A stretch of 64,000 nucleotides of DNA. Source: Coriaria nepalensis. Lineage: Eukaryota > Streptophyta > Magnoliopsida > Cucurbitales > Coriariaceae. Shown in pieces: positions 26,475 through 39,140 of the stretch. The translations under genes and the position numbers were made by a program. Position 1 is the stretch's first letter; the number at the start of each line of letters is the position of its first letter. The notes under the pieces were generated by a model. It was given only the letters and a program-made list of their open reading frames with translations, did no database searches and had not been told where the DNA came from. The stretch lies in contig CP114493.1 in the NCBI GenBank assembly GCA_027186245.1, positions 5,773,501 to 5,837,500 of the forward strand, written 5' to 3'.

Positions 26475-29400
26475 ATGGAGGGAGGCAAGAGGAAGAAGAA
26501 ATCATCCGCCATGTCTCTGCAACAGTTCATTTCCCTCATGGATCCTTTGATCGATATCGAAAAGGTCTTGATTCTCTGTCTCCTCCCTAATCCATCCGTT
26601 TTTAATCCCAGACTACCTGAATCGACTTTCTTGCTGATGAGAAAAGAAAAATTGCTAGGACATGGTCTAATGATGTTTAGATTTGCTGGAAAATTTTTTA
26701 TTTTCCATAGGAGGCAGAGATTTCAGCTTCCATCAGCTCAGGTGCTTCGAGGAACTTAGAAACTGCTCAAAAGAAGGGCTCCACAATCCTCAACTTGAAG
26801 TGTGTAGACGCTCAGGTAGGTCTTTTCTTTTTTGTCTGGTTGATAGGAATGGAGCAGAAAATTCAAGGAAATTTATGGTTTCGTTCGTTTTATGGCTCAA
26901 ATATTTTTATATTGCATTTCCGTTGAAACTTAGTTGTGCTTTTGATTCTGGTGATAGACGGGGCTGATGGGGAAAACACTTCTCGAGTTTCAATCTAATA
27001 AAGGAGATGTTCTTCCAGCTCATAAGGTAAAATGTCTTTAATTCCATATCATTTGATGGCTTAATGTTTACTGTCATGTTGAATCCACTTATAGTAAGTA
27101 GATAAGTCACTGTTCAGACAGATTATTAGGTTCTCATCTTATATTTTCTTGCAGACCTTAGAATTTCTTGCATTTGTGCTCATATTTTCTTTCTTACAGT
27201 TCGGCACACATGATGTAGTTGTCTTGAAACCTAACAAGGCTGATTTAGGATCTCCGTCTCTTGGCCAAGGTGTAGTTTATAGATTAAAGGTAAGATGGAG
27301 CTGAAAGGCAGATCATTTTGTTAATAATACATTTGATTGTAGATGATTATCCTTTCATGCTCACTGATTCAGGCAATTAAGATAATACAGTCTTACAGGA
27401 CTCATCAATCACTGTTGCTTTTGATGATATCCCAGAAGATGGTTTAAATACGCCCCTGCGGTTAGAGAAGGTGGCAAATGAGGTAATGATGCTAGAAACT
27501 TTGTATTGCTTTTCTTATCTGTATGTTTCCTTTCAGTTTTACACTTCCAAAGGCAAGAAATTCATCTTCATTCCATAATTTTCAATGGGTTGTATTTTCT
27601 GGTTCATAACTGATATCTAAATGGTCGAGCATTGTTATTCCTCAAGTTCTTTACATGGTGATGTATTTCCTTATATATTACTCCCATTCCTGGGGGGAAA
27701 TGAGCCTAATATCCTTAAGAGTAATGTCTATTCAAAAGTGAAATTTGTTGCCAGTGCTAATATTTTATGCAGGTTACATATCGCAGGATGAAAGATGCTT
27801 TGATGCAACTAAGTAAAGGTGTGCACAAAGGACCTGCTGCTGATCTAATACCTATACTATTTGGAGAGAGACCACCAACCATGTCCAAGAACAGTGTTAC
27901 ATTCAAACCATTTAATTCCAACCTTGACCAGTCTCAGGTTTCTGAACTTGATTTCAATTACTACCTACACATTTATTTTACATATCTTTTTATATTTTAA
28001 TATTTTTTTATCATAATTACTCTCTTCACAGAAAGATGCCATCTCAAAGGCCTTGTCTTCAAAAAATGTGTTTCTGTTGCATGGGCCTCCTGGAACTGGA
28101 AAGACAACAACAGTTGTGGAAATTATCTTACAAGAAGTGAAACGTGGATCGAAAATTCTTGCGTGCGCTGCTTCAAATATTGCTGTTGACAACATTGTTG
28201 AGAGACTTGTTTATCACAGGTATATGGGTGCCGCCTTTATCAATTGAAATAGTTTACTGAACTCTAGCTAATAAGTATCAGTTTTATATATGAGAAAATT
28301 AGATTAAATGATTCCATGCAAAACGTGGTCTTATGGGATGAGGTGGTTATGGAATGAGACAAAATCACTTATCATCTATTGCTTGCTTTTGTTAGGGTAA
28401 AGTTGGTGAGAGTTGGACATCCAGCCCGTTTACTGCCTCAAGTGTTGGAGAGTGCACTGGATGCCCAGGTATAACTGAACACTTGAAAATGAAGGCAAAA
28501 ACCATAGAATTCTTACCTTCATGATAGTGGCTCTAATATTGTCATTCAAACGCTAATGAAACAAATATCAAGGGTCCTATGAAATGAAAATGAAGAAGAA
28601 TGATAAGGGGAAGATGAATTTTTCAATAATCATTGTCCTTATATAGTTCTTTGATGCTAGGTCCTACGAGGTGATAATAGTGGTCTTGCAAATGACATTC
28701 GAAAGGAGATGAAGGTATTTATATGGAGTAAAATTGTAATACTCTCTTTCAGATTGTCCTGACCGAACTATTTTAGGCATTGAATGGGAAGCTTTTGAAA
28801 ACAAAAGAAAAGAACACAAGAAGAGATATTCAGAAGGAGCTTAGGGCCCTTTCTAAAGAAGAGCGTAAAAGGCAGCAGTTAGCTGTGACAGATGTAATAA
28901 AGAATGCAGATGTTGTGTTAACAACCTTGACCGGGGCATCCACTCGCAAGCTTGAGAACACTTCATTTGATTTAGTGATTATTGATGAAGCTGCCCAGGC
29001 CCTTGAAATTGCCTGCTGGATTGCGCTACTAAAGGTAATGCAGTTATTATTTATTTTTATTTTTTTCCTGTTTCAATGAGTTGGGATGAATGATACCTAT
29101 GCAAACATTTATGCTTTATTGTAGCTTAATTTAATAAATGGAGTACCATGAGTAAAGACACTCCAATCGCAACTCTTAAGATCTAAAATTTTATTATTTT
29201 AGGGTTCAAGATGTGTACTTGCTGGGGACCACTTACAACTTCCTCCAACAATTCAAAGTGTAGAAGCTGAGAAGAAAGGCTTAGGAAGAACTCTATTTGA
29301 ACGTCTGGCAGACATGTATGGAGACGAGGTCGTGTCAATGCTCACTGTCCAGTACCGTATGCATGAGCTTATTATGAATTGGTCCTCTAAAGAACTTTAT

Positions 29401-30702
29401 GAGAACAAGGTAATCAATCTATCTAGATGTTGTGTCATGGAGAAGACATGCATGGAACTTGGAGCTTTGAATATGATAATTTACAATAAATCAATACTTT
29501 GATTGTGTAACATTACAGATTGAAGCCCATCCATGTGTTGCTTCGCATATGCTTTATGATCTGGAGAATGCCGAGAAAACCTCTTCAACTGAACCGACCC
29601 TTCTCCTCATAGACACAGCAGGGTATGCTTTACCGAATTTTGGACGTGTTTTCCTATGAGCATACCTTGGAAGGTTGGAAAACACATTTTACCAGTGATT
29701 TCTCTTTTCTTCGTGTAATACAATGTATTATTCCTTCCAACAAGTTATTGGTAGAATGGCAGCTATTGGTAGAATGGCTCTCAACTAGCGTTTATATAAG
29801 ACTTAGCGGTATAAGTTTTTTGAGAGTGGGATTGGTTTTTTCATGCAAGTACAAACCAAGAATCTTTGCAAATTTTTTATAATGACATGTTTTTACAAAC
29901 AGTCTGGAGTTGTTCAGTTCAAGAGGCTTCTTATGTTTTTAACTGGTTTCTGATTGATCTGCTTCAGCTGTGAAATGGAAGAAAAAAAAGATGAAGAAGA
30001 AAGCACGTTAAATGAGGGTGAGGCTGAAGTTGCCATGTCTCATGCACGGAGACTGATGAAAAGTGGTGTCCAAGCGTCTGATATTGGCATAATCACACCT
30101 TATGCTGCACAGGTATTAAATCCACTTCTATTGTCTGAAGGTTTTATCTCTATGAGGTTCTCAATCAAGTTAATACAATAGCTTGAAGACTAATTAAGAA
30201 TTAGATTGAGTTTTACGTTAAAGCCTCTTTTTTAAATCATAAGTTGTGTCTTTTGGCAATTGCAGGTTGTCTTACTGAAGATGTTGAGAAGTAATGAAGA
30301 GAAGCTAAAGGATTTGGAAATCTCAACAGTTGATGGCTTCCAAGGTAGGGAGAAGGAAGCAATAATCATTTCGATGGTCCGATCCAATTTGAAAAAAGAG
30401 GTGCCTTCACTTATCTCTACTCCACACTCTAATTCATACACCTCCCTATATTTTAATCATCAGGATCCCTAATTATTTAGATTTACTAAAAGAAATAAAA
30501 CTTGATCTTCTAAAAACATTCACAGGTGGGCTTTTTGAGTGACCGTAGAAGAATGAATGTGGCTGTGACACGGGCACGAAGGCAGTGCTGTCTTATATGC
30601 GATACTGATACTGTAACTAGTGATGCATTTTTGAAGCGATTAACTGAACATTTTGAGGAGAATGGTGAGTATCTTAGTGCCTCTGAGTTTCAGAACGAAT
30701 AA
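26475..30702 (+). CDS. SF1 DNA/RNA helicase, IGHMBP2/SMUBP-2-like, 15 exons, 647 aa
   Basis: UPF1-like superfamily 1 helicase related to human IGHMBP2 and Arabidopsis At2g03270. Exons: 26475-26564, 26711-26815, 26958-27026, 27200-27289, 27399-27482, 27773-27937, 28032-28219, 28396-28468, 28661-28714, 28777-29034, 29203-29409, 29519-29622, 29968-30112, 30266-30400, 30526-30702. An N-terminal beta-barrel region ([17 protein letters not shown]) precedes the helicase core. Walker A is [11 protein letters not shown], motif II is [11 protein letters not shown], then [36 protein letters not shown], and motif [14 protein letters not shown]. It lacks the R3H and zinc-finger tail of animal IGHMBP2, as I recall for this plant subgroup. 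The frame is intact. All introns are GT-AG. Confidence 0.92.
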
Positions 30703-31286
30703 TACAAATTGGGTAGGGCCCGTTTTGTGCAGGCCAATGTTACATAGCATAAGTGATTCTATCATTGTTATTCCTAGTGGTTAAGCCTTTGCTAGCCAAG
30801 TCCAGTCTGATGGACCATCCCTATTTTGTATCAATCAAAGATGGTAGTCTCGATTTTTTACTTAGTATTGATTAATATTGAGAGGGAGCAGTTTTTCGGA
30901 GCAAACAGTTGAATTTGTTTCAATATATGAAGTATGGTCTCTTAGGAATTGTAGATGAAATTTGAAACTAAGAATTTCCTTCTTTATATTATGCTCCTCT
31001 ACACTGAACAAACTTCCAGGGATAGTGCAAAGAGAATGAGGAATCTATCGAGATAATCCAAACAAAAGTAATCCAGATCTCACACTCTACTACTGCAGGG
31101 TGAAAAGTAAATCTCTGTCTCTTATACCATCTCTCCTCTACTGTTCCAAAATTAGTACTGTCATCTCCTCCTAGTACTGATATCTACTAACAGAATCATA
31201 ATACCGACTACAACATGAGAACTACATGCCTAGTTTATATAATTACGTCTTTTACTATCCAAAGTCAGCCGATTCTCTTATAAGTT
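30703..31286. other. Convergent spacer between helicase and DREB2F remnant
   Basis: Helicase 3' flank; no coding sequence or repeat recognised. Confidence 0.4.
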
Positions 31287-32150
31287 CTAAAGGGAAGTAT
31301 GAAAAATTAGCTCTTCATTTGAATCATAAGCTTGGAAGTTACCAGTCTCTCCTCCCTGCTCAGCAAGTCCTTGCATATCAATAACTGCATCCCATTGAAA
31401 TTCTGCTGTGAAGGTTCCAAGTTCATCTCCACAATCCTTTTTTATAGAAGACTGTAAATCTATAGAACTCTCCATGGCACCAGCTTCTGACGAGCGATCG
31501 ACTCTCGTCTTTCAATGTTCCCAGCAGCTGAAGAAACTCATTCAGGTCAATCTGAGGCTTCTCTTCAGCAGTTCTTAGCATAGTCTCAGATGAAATCTTC
31601 CAATCCATCTCTTGATTTTCTATTCTGGGTTGTATGTGATTCATAATCAGCATTTCAGGTTTTGAATCACAGGAGGATGAAGAACTAGAGCAAGGGGTTT
31701 GATTAAGAACCCCATTTTGCTTAAGTGGTAGGAACCTCTGATGAATCACATGAACACTAGGCTGTGCATTTATGTTGAGCAACCTACAAGAGGGAAACAC
31801 GTAAACAAAATTCTTTGAAGGGAACCATTTATATTTCTGTGATTTGATTGGAGAAAGCAAGCCGGGTTAAAGGTGGGGAAGATTGAGGTACGCTTCCAGT
31901 CCATATAGTCGTCTTGCTGCCTCGTCATATGCCATGACTGCTTCTTTGGCTGTGGCAAATGAGCTGAGCCAGAGCCTAGTTCTCATCTGGGGCTCTATGA
32001 TCTCAGCCACCCATTTGGCCCACGTCCTTTGTCTAACTCCTCGGTATTCGCAAGATGCATTCAGTGGCCCGCCTTTGCCTCTTGTGGGCCCTTTCTTCCA
32101 TGGCTTTAGTGGGGATTTTCTGAGATCTTCAATAGTGTTAATCTTTTGGA
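31287..32150 (-). pseudogene. DREB2F: DREB2F-like AP2/ERF transcription factor, disabled
   Basis: The minus strand reads [17 protein letters not shown], then a full AP2 domain ([16 protein letters not shown] through AYLNLPHL). An in-frame TAA at 31867-31869 stands where the family has CAA (Gln). The same frame then continues for about 120 codons with DREB2F-specific sequence (KWFPSKNFVYVFPSC, LNINAQPSVHVI, EKPQIDLNEFLQLLGTLKDE). Near 31490 a one-base shift is needed to reach the tail, which ends at 31287. No ATG opens the AP2 frame before an upstream stop, although a spliced leader exon could supply one. The AP2 domain itself is complete, with Gly to Ala in the usual WGKWVAEI. Next to ADSS and ExAD, as At3g57600 is in Arabidopsis. 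A truncated DNA-binding product without an activation domain is possible. Confidence 0.8.
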
Positions 32151-32247
32151 GTGATAAGAAGGAAAGGGAGAGTGACAGTGATGGCGTGATAGTGAAAGTG
32201 AGAGTAGATATATTTTGATTTTTGTCTAAAGCTCATATGAGAGTAGA

Positions 32248-32283
32248 TATCCACTTCTCATATGTATATATGAGAAGTGGATA
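32248..32283. repeat. Perfect 16-bp inverted repeat with 4-nt loop
   Basis: tatccacttctcatat (32248-32263), loop gtat, and its exact reverse complement (32268-32283). It lies about 100 bases upstream of the DREB2F-like remnant. The nearby words gagagtagatat at 32200 and 32239 form a short direct repeat. Confidence 0.85.
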
Positions 32284-33785
32284 CTTTGAATGAAGTCTGA
32301 CAGTCTTTTTCTTGGATTCTCTGTGGGATCAAGGTCTTCTTGCTCTCTTCTTACTAGAGCTAGAAGGAATGGAATTTAAGAAGACCCACCTCACTACATT
32401 TTTCCTCTTCACGAGTTCTATTTCACATGTTTTCCTCCCATCCACAAACCTGATTCTCGATACTCCTCTCTACACCTTTATCCCATGCTCTCTCTCTCTC
32501 TAGATTCTCGCTCCTAAGCTCTGCAGATACTCAAACCCATGTTCTATTGAAATCCCCCTGGGAGGCTTAATGGTGACCCTTGACTATGGAAACTCCCTCG
32601 ATTCACATTTTGATTCTTTACGATAAAACCTGGCTTTGATACTAGTCCACAAACAGAATTGTAATCGGCAGAAGAGAATTATAACACGGTGTAACTAAGA
32701 ATTTCTTAAAATGATTAGTTTTATTATTATCTTCTTCTCTTAGAGTTAGAGGTGACAATATGAACCAAGCCGACCTGAACCTGTGCCCGCACCCACTGCA
32801 TGCTAGTACAGGCTCTGTCCGGCCGAAACACAGCCGCAGGCCGAGCTCAATTTGTTCACCCGGTTGTGTGGGCAGCCCGAATAATACCATCCTACTACAG
32901 CAGCAACAGGATGGTACACCATAGACCTTTTTTTTAGCCATGCAGGCCTTTCATGTCTAGAGCCTACTTTGGTCTACCATTTTTCCACAAAGTATACAGC
33001 GCCACCAAATTCTTTTAACACCTTAAAGAAGAGTTGCGGAGGCTTACCGCGTTGTTGAGGCTGAGAGATGGAGGAGGTGGAATCGTCAAGGGTATAAATT
33101 TTATTTATTTTTATATAAAAATCCTTTAAATTTATAAATATTAATTATTTACCATACCCGTAGTATTTATTTTTTTAGCATCCACCGACTCTACAGGAAG
33201 AGACCTCCAGATCTCCAAAATACTGAAAATCAGCCAGGAATTATTGTTGAAAAACGTTTAGACTTCTTGAATTCTTCCATTTCCGTATAAACTCGCATGC
33301 CTTGCCCCACAAGAAAACTCATGCCCACGAAAAAAAACCTCTAATATTTCAAGTTCCATCAACCAGTCAACTTAAAAAGAAAAAGAATTGAAGGAAGAAG
33401 AAGAAAAGAAGGTGAATGTATGAACATGATAATTAATTCTCAACTTAACCAGTGTCATTCAAAACACCATTTGGTTATTTTATTATTAAATTAAATGAAA
33501 AAAAAAAGGTATCTGAATTTCCAATGAAAATCCATGCCAAATGATTCTAAAAAAAACTAAGAACAGATGAAGAAGATACCATCTAATATCATATAAAGTA
33601 TAAACCGTTGACCTGAACCGATATTGTGCACACAAATCCAGATCCATGTACAAGATAATTTCCACAGTTGAATCCCACAATCAGAAGAGAAAGTACCATA
33701 ACAAAAGAATTAAAAAAAAGGAAGAAAAGAAGCTGAAAGATGGATTCGAGGAATCACTGTTCTAGGGTTTCTGAATTGTATTCCA
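32284..33785. other. Intergenic region
   Basis: Pyrimidine-rich stretch at 32400-32520; AT-rich 33100-33170. The part 33490-33785 is likely the 3' UTR of the short peptide gene. No recognisable gene. Confidence 0.4.
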
Positions 33786-33992
33786 TCACCTAGAATTGGC
33801 GAAGCGTGCAAGGGATCTGAAGATGCGAGAGAAGGCGAGGCGGAAGCGAGGGTAAGCTCTGAAGCTGGCAATGGCGGTCTGGTAGAGAAGCCCCTCTAGG
33901 GTTTGCACGAAGAGGTTGAAGCTCCGAATCGGCGGTAGGTAAAACGTCAACGGCACCGCCGAGAACGCCACCGCGAATAATAGCTGCAGCAT
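33786..33992 (-). CDS. Short putative membrane-associated protein, 68 aa
   Basis: A compact ORF opens with MLQLLFAVAFSAVPLTFYLP and continues IRSFNLFVQTLEGLLYQTA, ending in an Arg/Phe-rich tail. The first about 20 residues are hydrophobic and could be a membrane segment or an uncleaved signal. I recall similar unnamed short proteins in other dicots, with MLQLLF, VPPIRSLNLFVE and a following amphipathic helix, but know no function. GC content and codon use rise within the ORF compared with its AT-rich flanks, which supports real coding. No intron is needed. Confidence 0.6.
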   Translation of the reverse strand: MLQLLFAVAFSAVPLTFYLPPIRSFNLFVQTLEGLLYQTAIASFRAYPRFRLAFSRIFRSLARFANSR

Positions 33993-35340
33993 TTTCGTTC
34001 GATTTCAGCGTTGGTGTTGGAACTGGGTATTAAAATGTGCAAATTGTATAAGATTTGGGACGAGTCGGGATTTGGTGCTTACGCTCACTCTTCCTTACGA
34101 ATGAAGAGCGATCGAGATCCACAGGACAGGAACGAAGCAACGTAGAATTTTCAGCCGTATTCATCCAAAACAGTTTATATAGCCTGCGGTTCGTATACAG
34201 ATGACATGGCAAGAAGTCATTTCTCTTTCATTTTCTCTCAACCATTTCTCTTACCTTCCTTTTCATAAACGAACATGAAAATGTAACAGTAAATCCAACT
34301 TTACCTTCCAATTGAGAAGATGTCTAGAAGTAACTCGCAAAATCTTGACGAACGCCAAAGAGGAAGAAGCAGTAATGGAGATAATAATTACAAGGTTTTG
34401 GGGTGAAAACTAATCCACTAACTTTGATAATCTCACGTTATAGAAGGGATATAAGGACAGAAAAAAGTCAACTAATCCTACATGAGAAGGATACTTCTCG
34501 TCGAAAAGGTTTGAACTTTTTTAACACATCTATCTCATATTTTGATACCTATTTAGCGAGACGTATTCGAGGGAGATTAAACTTAAAATAAAATTGGATG
34601 ATATACTATATCAGTTCATATCATCGCTTGAGGATCCTTCAATCTATTATATTTAAAATATGGAAAAAGAATGTATAAAGAAATCATATCTAAAGTCATG
34701 ATTAAGGCCGATAAAGGGTCGTTACAATATGTAAGAGTTTTGAATAAGGCCGAAGGCGGGTAGGAATTAGTTAAGAATGCCACAAACTTACATCACCACC
34801 TCAACAAAAAAAAAAAAAAAAATTTTGTCGAAATTGAAGAATGAATACGAATTAGATTATGATTGGTGTTTTTGTTTCTTCTGGGTTTTCACAAACTGAG
34901 GGAGGTTCTATGCAGAGCATCATTTATCTGATTATCTGGTCGTAACTCTCATGTAAGATTCCTTACAGTGATCTCTTTATCCATACCAAATTTTCCATTC
35001 GCTCGTTACCCATTACGCACCATCTTTACATGTGTTTCTGGTCTTTTTCCTTTTCCCTTGTTTCCCTATAAAGTTCCGAACTTCCATTTGGTTTCTGTAC
35101 AGTCAACTTGCTTGTTCTATTTTTGTGGGCTGACCTCTTTTCTGGGTTTTTGTTTTCTTTCGTTGTTGATGCTTTTTGAAATAGTTTTAGAATCTTAGAA
35201 TCACACTAGGGTTTAGGGTTCTTGTTCATGACCCTCTCCGACTATGTGTATGTCCTTGGGATTAGAAATTTATATTCCATTTTATTCGGTCCATATTAAA
35301 TTCCAAGTTTTGGCTTCTGCCCTGTTGTAAATTAAGCAGA
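33993..35340. promoter_or_regulatory. Shared upstream region of the short peptide gene and the MATE gene
   Basis: Divergent spacer. No gene is recognisable. The last about 450 bases, pyrimidine-rich, probably include the MATE 5' leader. Confidence 0.4.
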
Positions 35341-38007
35341 ATGTCAGTCATGTTTCTAGATGCTATTTTGGGATTATGGAAGGACTTGACCAAAATGCCT
35401 CTCTTCGTGTTCTTTAAGGATACCAGGTACTGTTTTTGATCCATTTGGTTATTCACGTAATCTAGTTTGGGCTTAGAAATATAACTAAAATATAGTTTAT
35501 CCAAACTCTAATTTTTTTATTTTTTATTTTTTTGGTTTTACAGCAAAGTGTTCAGAAACGATGAGCTAGGATTGGAAATAGCACACATTGCAGTCCCAAC
35601 TGTGCTGGCTTTATTGGCAGATCCGATTGCTTCTCTGATCGACATGGCATTTATTGGACACATAGGTTCTTGTAAACATTTCCATTACTCTTCTCTATTT
35701 GCTGTTGGATTTCAATGTTAGTATCCTTCTGGGTTGTTTAAGTAGTGTCCAAATTGGATATGGACTGAATTTAGTATTGCTATACATAGGTCCAGTGGAA
35801 CTTGCTGCTGTGGGAGTTTCCATTGTTGTCTTCAATCAAGTATCGAAGCTAGCAATTTTCCCACTTGTTAGTGTCACTACTTCTTTTGTTGCTGAAGAAG
35901 AGGCCGGGAATGATAATCCGGAGAAGGGTTTTTCTGACACCAAAGATGTGGAAATGGAAGAGTTTGTTCCACTTGTTCGTATGTATTTTTCTTTTTTAGT
36001 ACTTCTATCACTTATTATGTGTTGCTTATATACATGTTTTGAGTTTGATTTTAAGTTGTGGGCAAATTACCTATTGCAGCAGAAGCGAAGATGGAGCATG
36101 GTAGACGGCATATACCATCCGCTTCATCAGCATTGATTATAGGAGGAGTTCTTGGGATTCTTCAAGCTTTATTCCTCATATTCTCGGCTAGACCTATCTT
36201 GAACTACATGGGTGTCAATTCTGTGAGTACACTTAGGCTTGAGCTGTTTAAAAAACTGAGTAAGCTGTGTATACATGAACAAAATAATATTTAACCGGAC
36301 ATACAATGTTTTTCTTCCTTATTGCAGAATTCTCCTATGCTAAACCCAGCAATACAATACTTGATTTTACGCTCACTTGGTGCTCCAGCAGTTCTTCTGT
36401 CTTTGGCAATGCAGGGGATTTTCCGTGGATTTAAAAATACAAAAACCCCTTTATATGCTACAAGTAACAATCCTTCCTACACTTGTTTTATATATATGTG
36501 TATTCCAACTCTGTTCTATTAATCAGGCCTCTTTGATTCCGACATAGTGATCGGAGATTTAGCAAACATAATTTTGGATCCAATATTCATGTTCCTTTTC
36601 GGTCTGGGTGTGAGGGGTGCAGCCATTGCCCATGTCATTTCTCAGTAAGTTCTATCTTTCAGTACTTTCTCTCTTCCCCTTAGTTTTCTTGGCTTTTTTA
36701 TCTTGACAGTTGATACCTGGTCATAATAGGTACTTAATTTCCATTGTACTTTTATGGAGATTAATTAACAAAGTCGATCTCTTACCACCAAGCTTCAATG
36801 ACCTCCAATTTGGTCGGTTTTTGAAAAACGGTAAGATTTATAAGCCTAATCAGTGCAATACTCAAACTAAAATGTAACTGGTCATTATGGTAATATCCAG
36901 GGGGTTTTTTGTTGGTGAGGGTTATAGCAGCCACATTTTGTGTGACATTAGCAGCATCTTTAGCTGCAAGGCAGGGACCTAAGCCCATGGCTGCATTTCA
37001 AGTTTGCTTGCAGATATGGCTCACCACCTCTTTACTTGCTGATGGCCTAGCCGTTGCCAGTCAGGTACCGAACAAGTTTATTATTATTTGATAATATGAT
37101 ATCTAGTAAATAAAATTTGTCCAAATTTTAGTTAATTCTTCATCAATGTTTCAGGCCATCCTTGCAAGTGCATTTGCTAGGAACGACTATGGCAAGGCCA
37201 CAGCCACTGTTTCTCGCATACTACAGGTTGTTACTAGCCTTGATGTTTGTGCACATCCCATTTTCATGACCCAACTGCCATAACTGATTAGATTCTGTTT
37301 CGGAATTTTCTTTTCATCAAACAGTTAGGCTTGGTTCTGGGCATAGCGCTTTCGGTTATACTTCTAGTCATACTACAATTTGCATCTACACTATTTACAA
37401 AGGACCCCATTGTCATTCAACTTATCCGAGCAGGCATTCCCGTAAAAGTCTTCCTTCAAGTTTCAACTCTTCTCCGAGCATTTCATATACATACTTATCT
37501 AATTTTTAGTTTACTTATTTCTTGCTTGATTAACTAGTTTGTCGCAGCAACACAACCTATTAATGCTCTAGCATTCGTTTTCGACGGGGTCAATTACGGA
37601 GCCTCGGATTTTGCATACTCCGCTTACTCTATGGCAAGTCTATTACGCCGTCACCTTTTAACACATTTTTCACTCCCTCTCTAGTATTTATGTTTGTTCT
37701 TTTGTCGGATTTTTGCCTAGGTTTTGGTGGCTATAGTGAGTATGTTGTCGTTATTTCAACTATCTTCAAGTCATGGATTTTTGGGTCTCTGGGTTGCCTT
37801 GTCGATCTACATGAGTTTACGGGCATTTTTCGGGTTTTGGAGGTAAATTTATATCTTTTCATTTTGAATGATAATTGAATGCTATATAAGAAACTTATGA
37901 AGTAAGAAGTGAAGCTGTTCATTTAGGCTTTAATGGATGTAATTAGAGAATATGAAGTTTACAGGATAGGGACTGGGACAGGGCCATGGAAGTTTCTAAG
38001 GGGATAA
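35341..38007 (+). CDS. DTX42: MATE citrate/organic-acid exporter, DTX42/FRD3-like, 13 exons, 495 aa
   Basis: Multidrug and toxic compound extrusion transporter. The FRD3/MATE clade exports citrate for aluminium tolerance and iron transport (family knowledge). Exons: 35341-35426, 35544-35665, 35790-35978, 36080-36222, 36328-36463, 36548-36644, 36730-36830, 36901-37064, 37155-37226, 37325-37441, 37538-37633, 37721-37842, 37965-38007. Clade marks include ELGLEIAHIAVPTVLALLAD, PIASLIDMAFIGHIGPVELA, FPLVSVTTSFVAEE, IPSASSALIIGGVLGILQA, QGIFRGFKNTKTPLYAT, FVFDGVNYGASDFAYSAYSM and the ending RIGTGTGPWKFLRG. The cytosolic loop between helices 2 and 3 is present but short (about 35 residues). It resembles At1g51340 more than FRD3. 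The intron after 37633 starts with GC. The frame is intact. Confidence 0.9.
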
Positions 38008-38411
38008 AAGTTGCTGCTACAGAAATTTTGTTTAAGTTGTTCTAAATTTGTATTATAATAATTTTTTTTTATTTATCAGATAAAACAGAATATTAAATTT
38101 TCGATGCTGTAATATATTAATTAAAATAAAATATTTTTTGTCCAAAAAACATATAGAAGTCGGTTATTGTGATTCTGTAATAATGTCAGTAATTTGATGT
38201 GTCACTCTCATCACAAGGCTAATTTAATAAGTATTTCAATGAAAGTTTGATAAATTTAAAAAAATAAAATAAAAAATAGTATAAGAATATAAATTTTGAA
38301 TAAAATATTATAAATTAATTAATTAATTAATTCAAATAAATAAATAATTATCAACTTATTATATCCGTTCAGTTCTTAAACCACCGTTGAAGTTGAGAGT
38401 TTAATATTTCT
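38008..38411. other. MATE 3' flank, AT-rich
   Basis: No gene. Contains a short (AATT)n run at about 38312-38331. Confidence 0.4.
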
Positions 38412-39140
38412 TGTTGTATTTTATTCAAGTTTTATTTTTAATTTATTCCCACTTTTGTAACCTAAATCCTAATCAATTTTCGTATAACATACCTACGGTT
38501 CAGAATTGAGCAGAATTTTGTATTCACACTGTACCGATTTCTTTTAAGGATCAAAACACTGACTATGAAATTGATAGGTAGATTTATTATAGCAATGCAG
38601 GAAAAATGAAAAGAGAGACAAGAAAATAATATTGGTCATTTATAAGATCAAATTGATTGAAATAGACTTAATCTACTCGAGTTTTTGAAATTTGAGTATC
38701 TCGTTTGTATTAATGATAGAATTTGATACATATACACTTCCAATCCCCAAATCCACTATCATACATACTCAATCATCAATCGTTGACAAATTCAACCATA
38801 GAAATCAATCTTATACCCAGATTCGCAGCTAAGGGAATACACCAAAGCAAACCCTAAATCAAACCATGAATCAAGTAGAGATGAAGAAAGATGAGCAAAC
38901 TGAAAGACCAAGAAATCAAACTACCGGAATCCATGGAGTCCAAAATTGTAGATTGTTATTTCGTAAGTGAGAGTGGCGGTTAGGGCTGAAAGCAAAAAAA
39001 GAGTCACCTTGACCTAAACTAGGTTATAAAAACTTATACCAATCCGGTTAACGACTCGACAAAAATATGTCGGGTTACATTGAAAACCAAAAGGCAACCC
39101 AATTGTTCAACCTATTTTGGGCTAAATTAAACCAACGACA
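38412..39140 (-). repeat. 3' LTR of the deleted copia element
   Basis: About 729 bp. Shares with 41180-41976 long near-identical blocks such as cataacatacctacggttca and gactatgaaattgatagg. On the minus strand it starts TGTCGTTGG and ends ACAACA. Confidence 0.8.

Noticed and set aside
32642..32941. Minus-strand 99-aa frame with a Cys-rich start
   Set aside because: No conserved pattern, no splice or leader context, AT-rich ends; probably chance.
34403..34591. 62-aa plus-strand frame upstream of the MATE gene
   Set aside because: No recognisable motif and no continuation in neighbouring exons.
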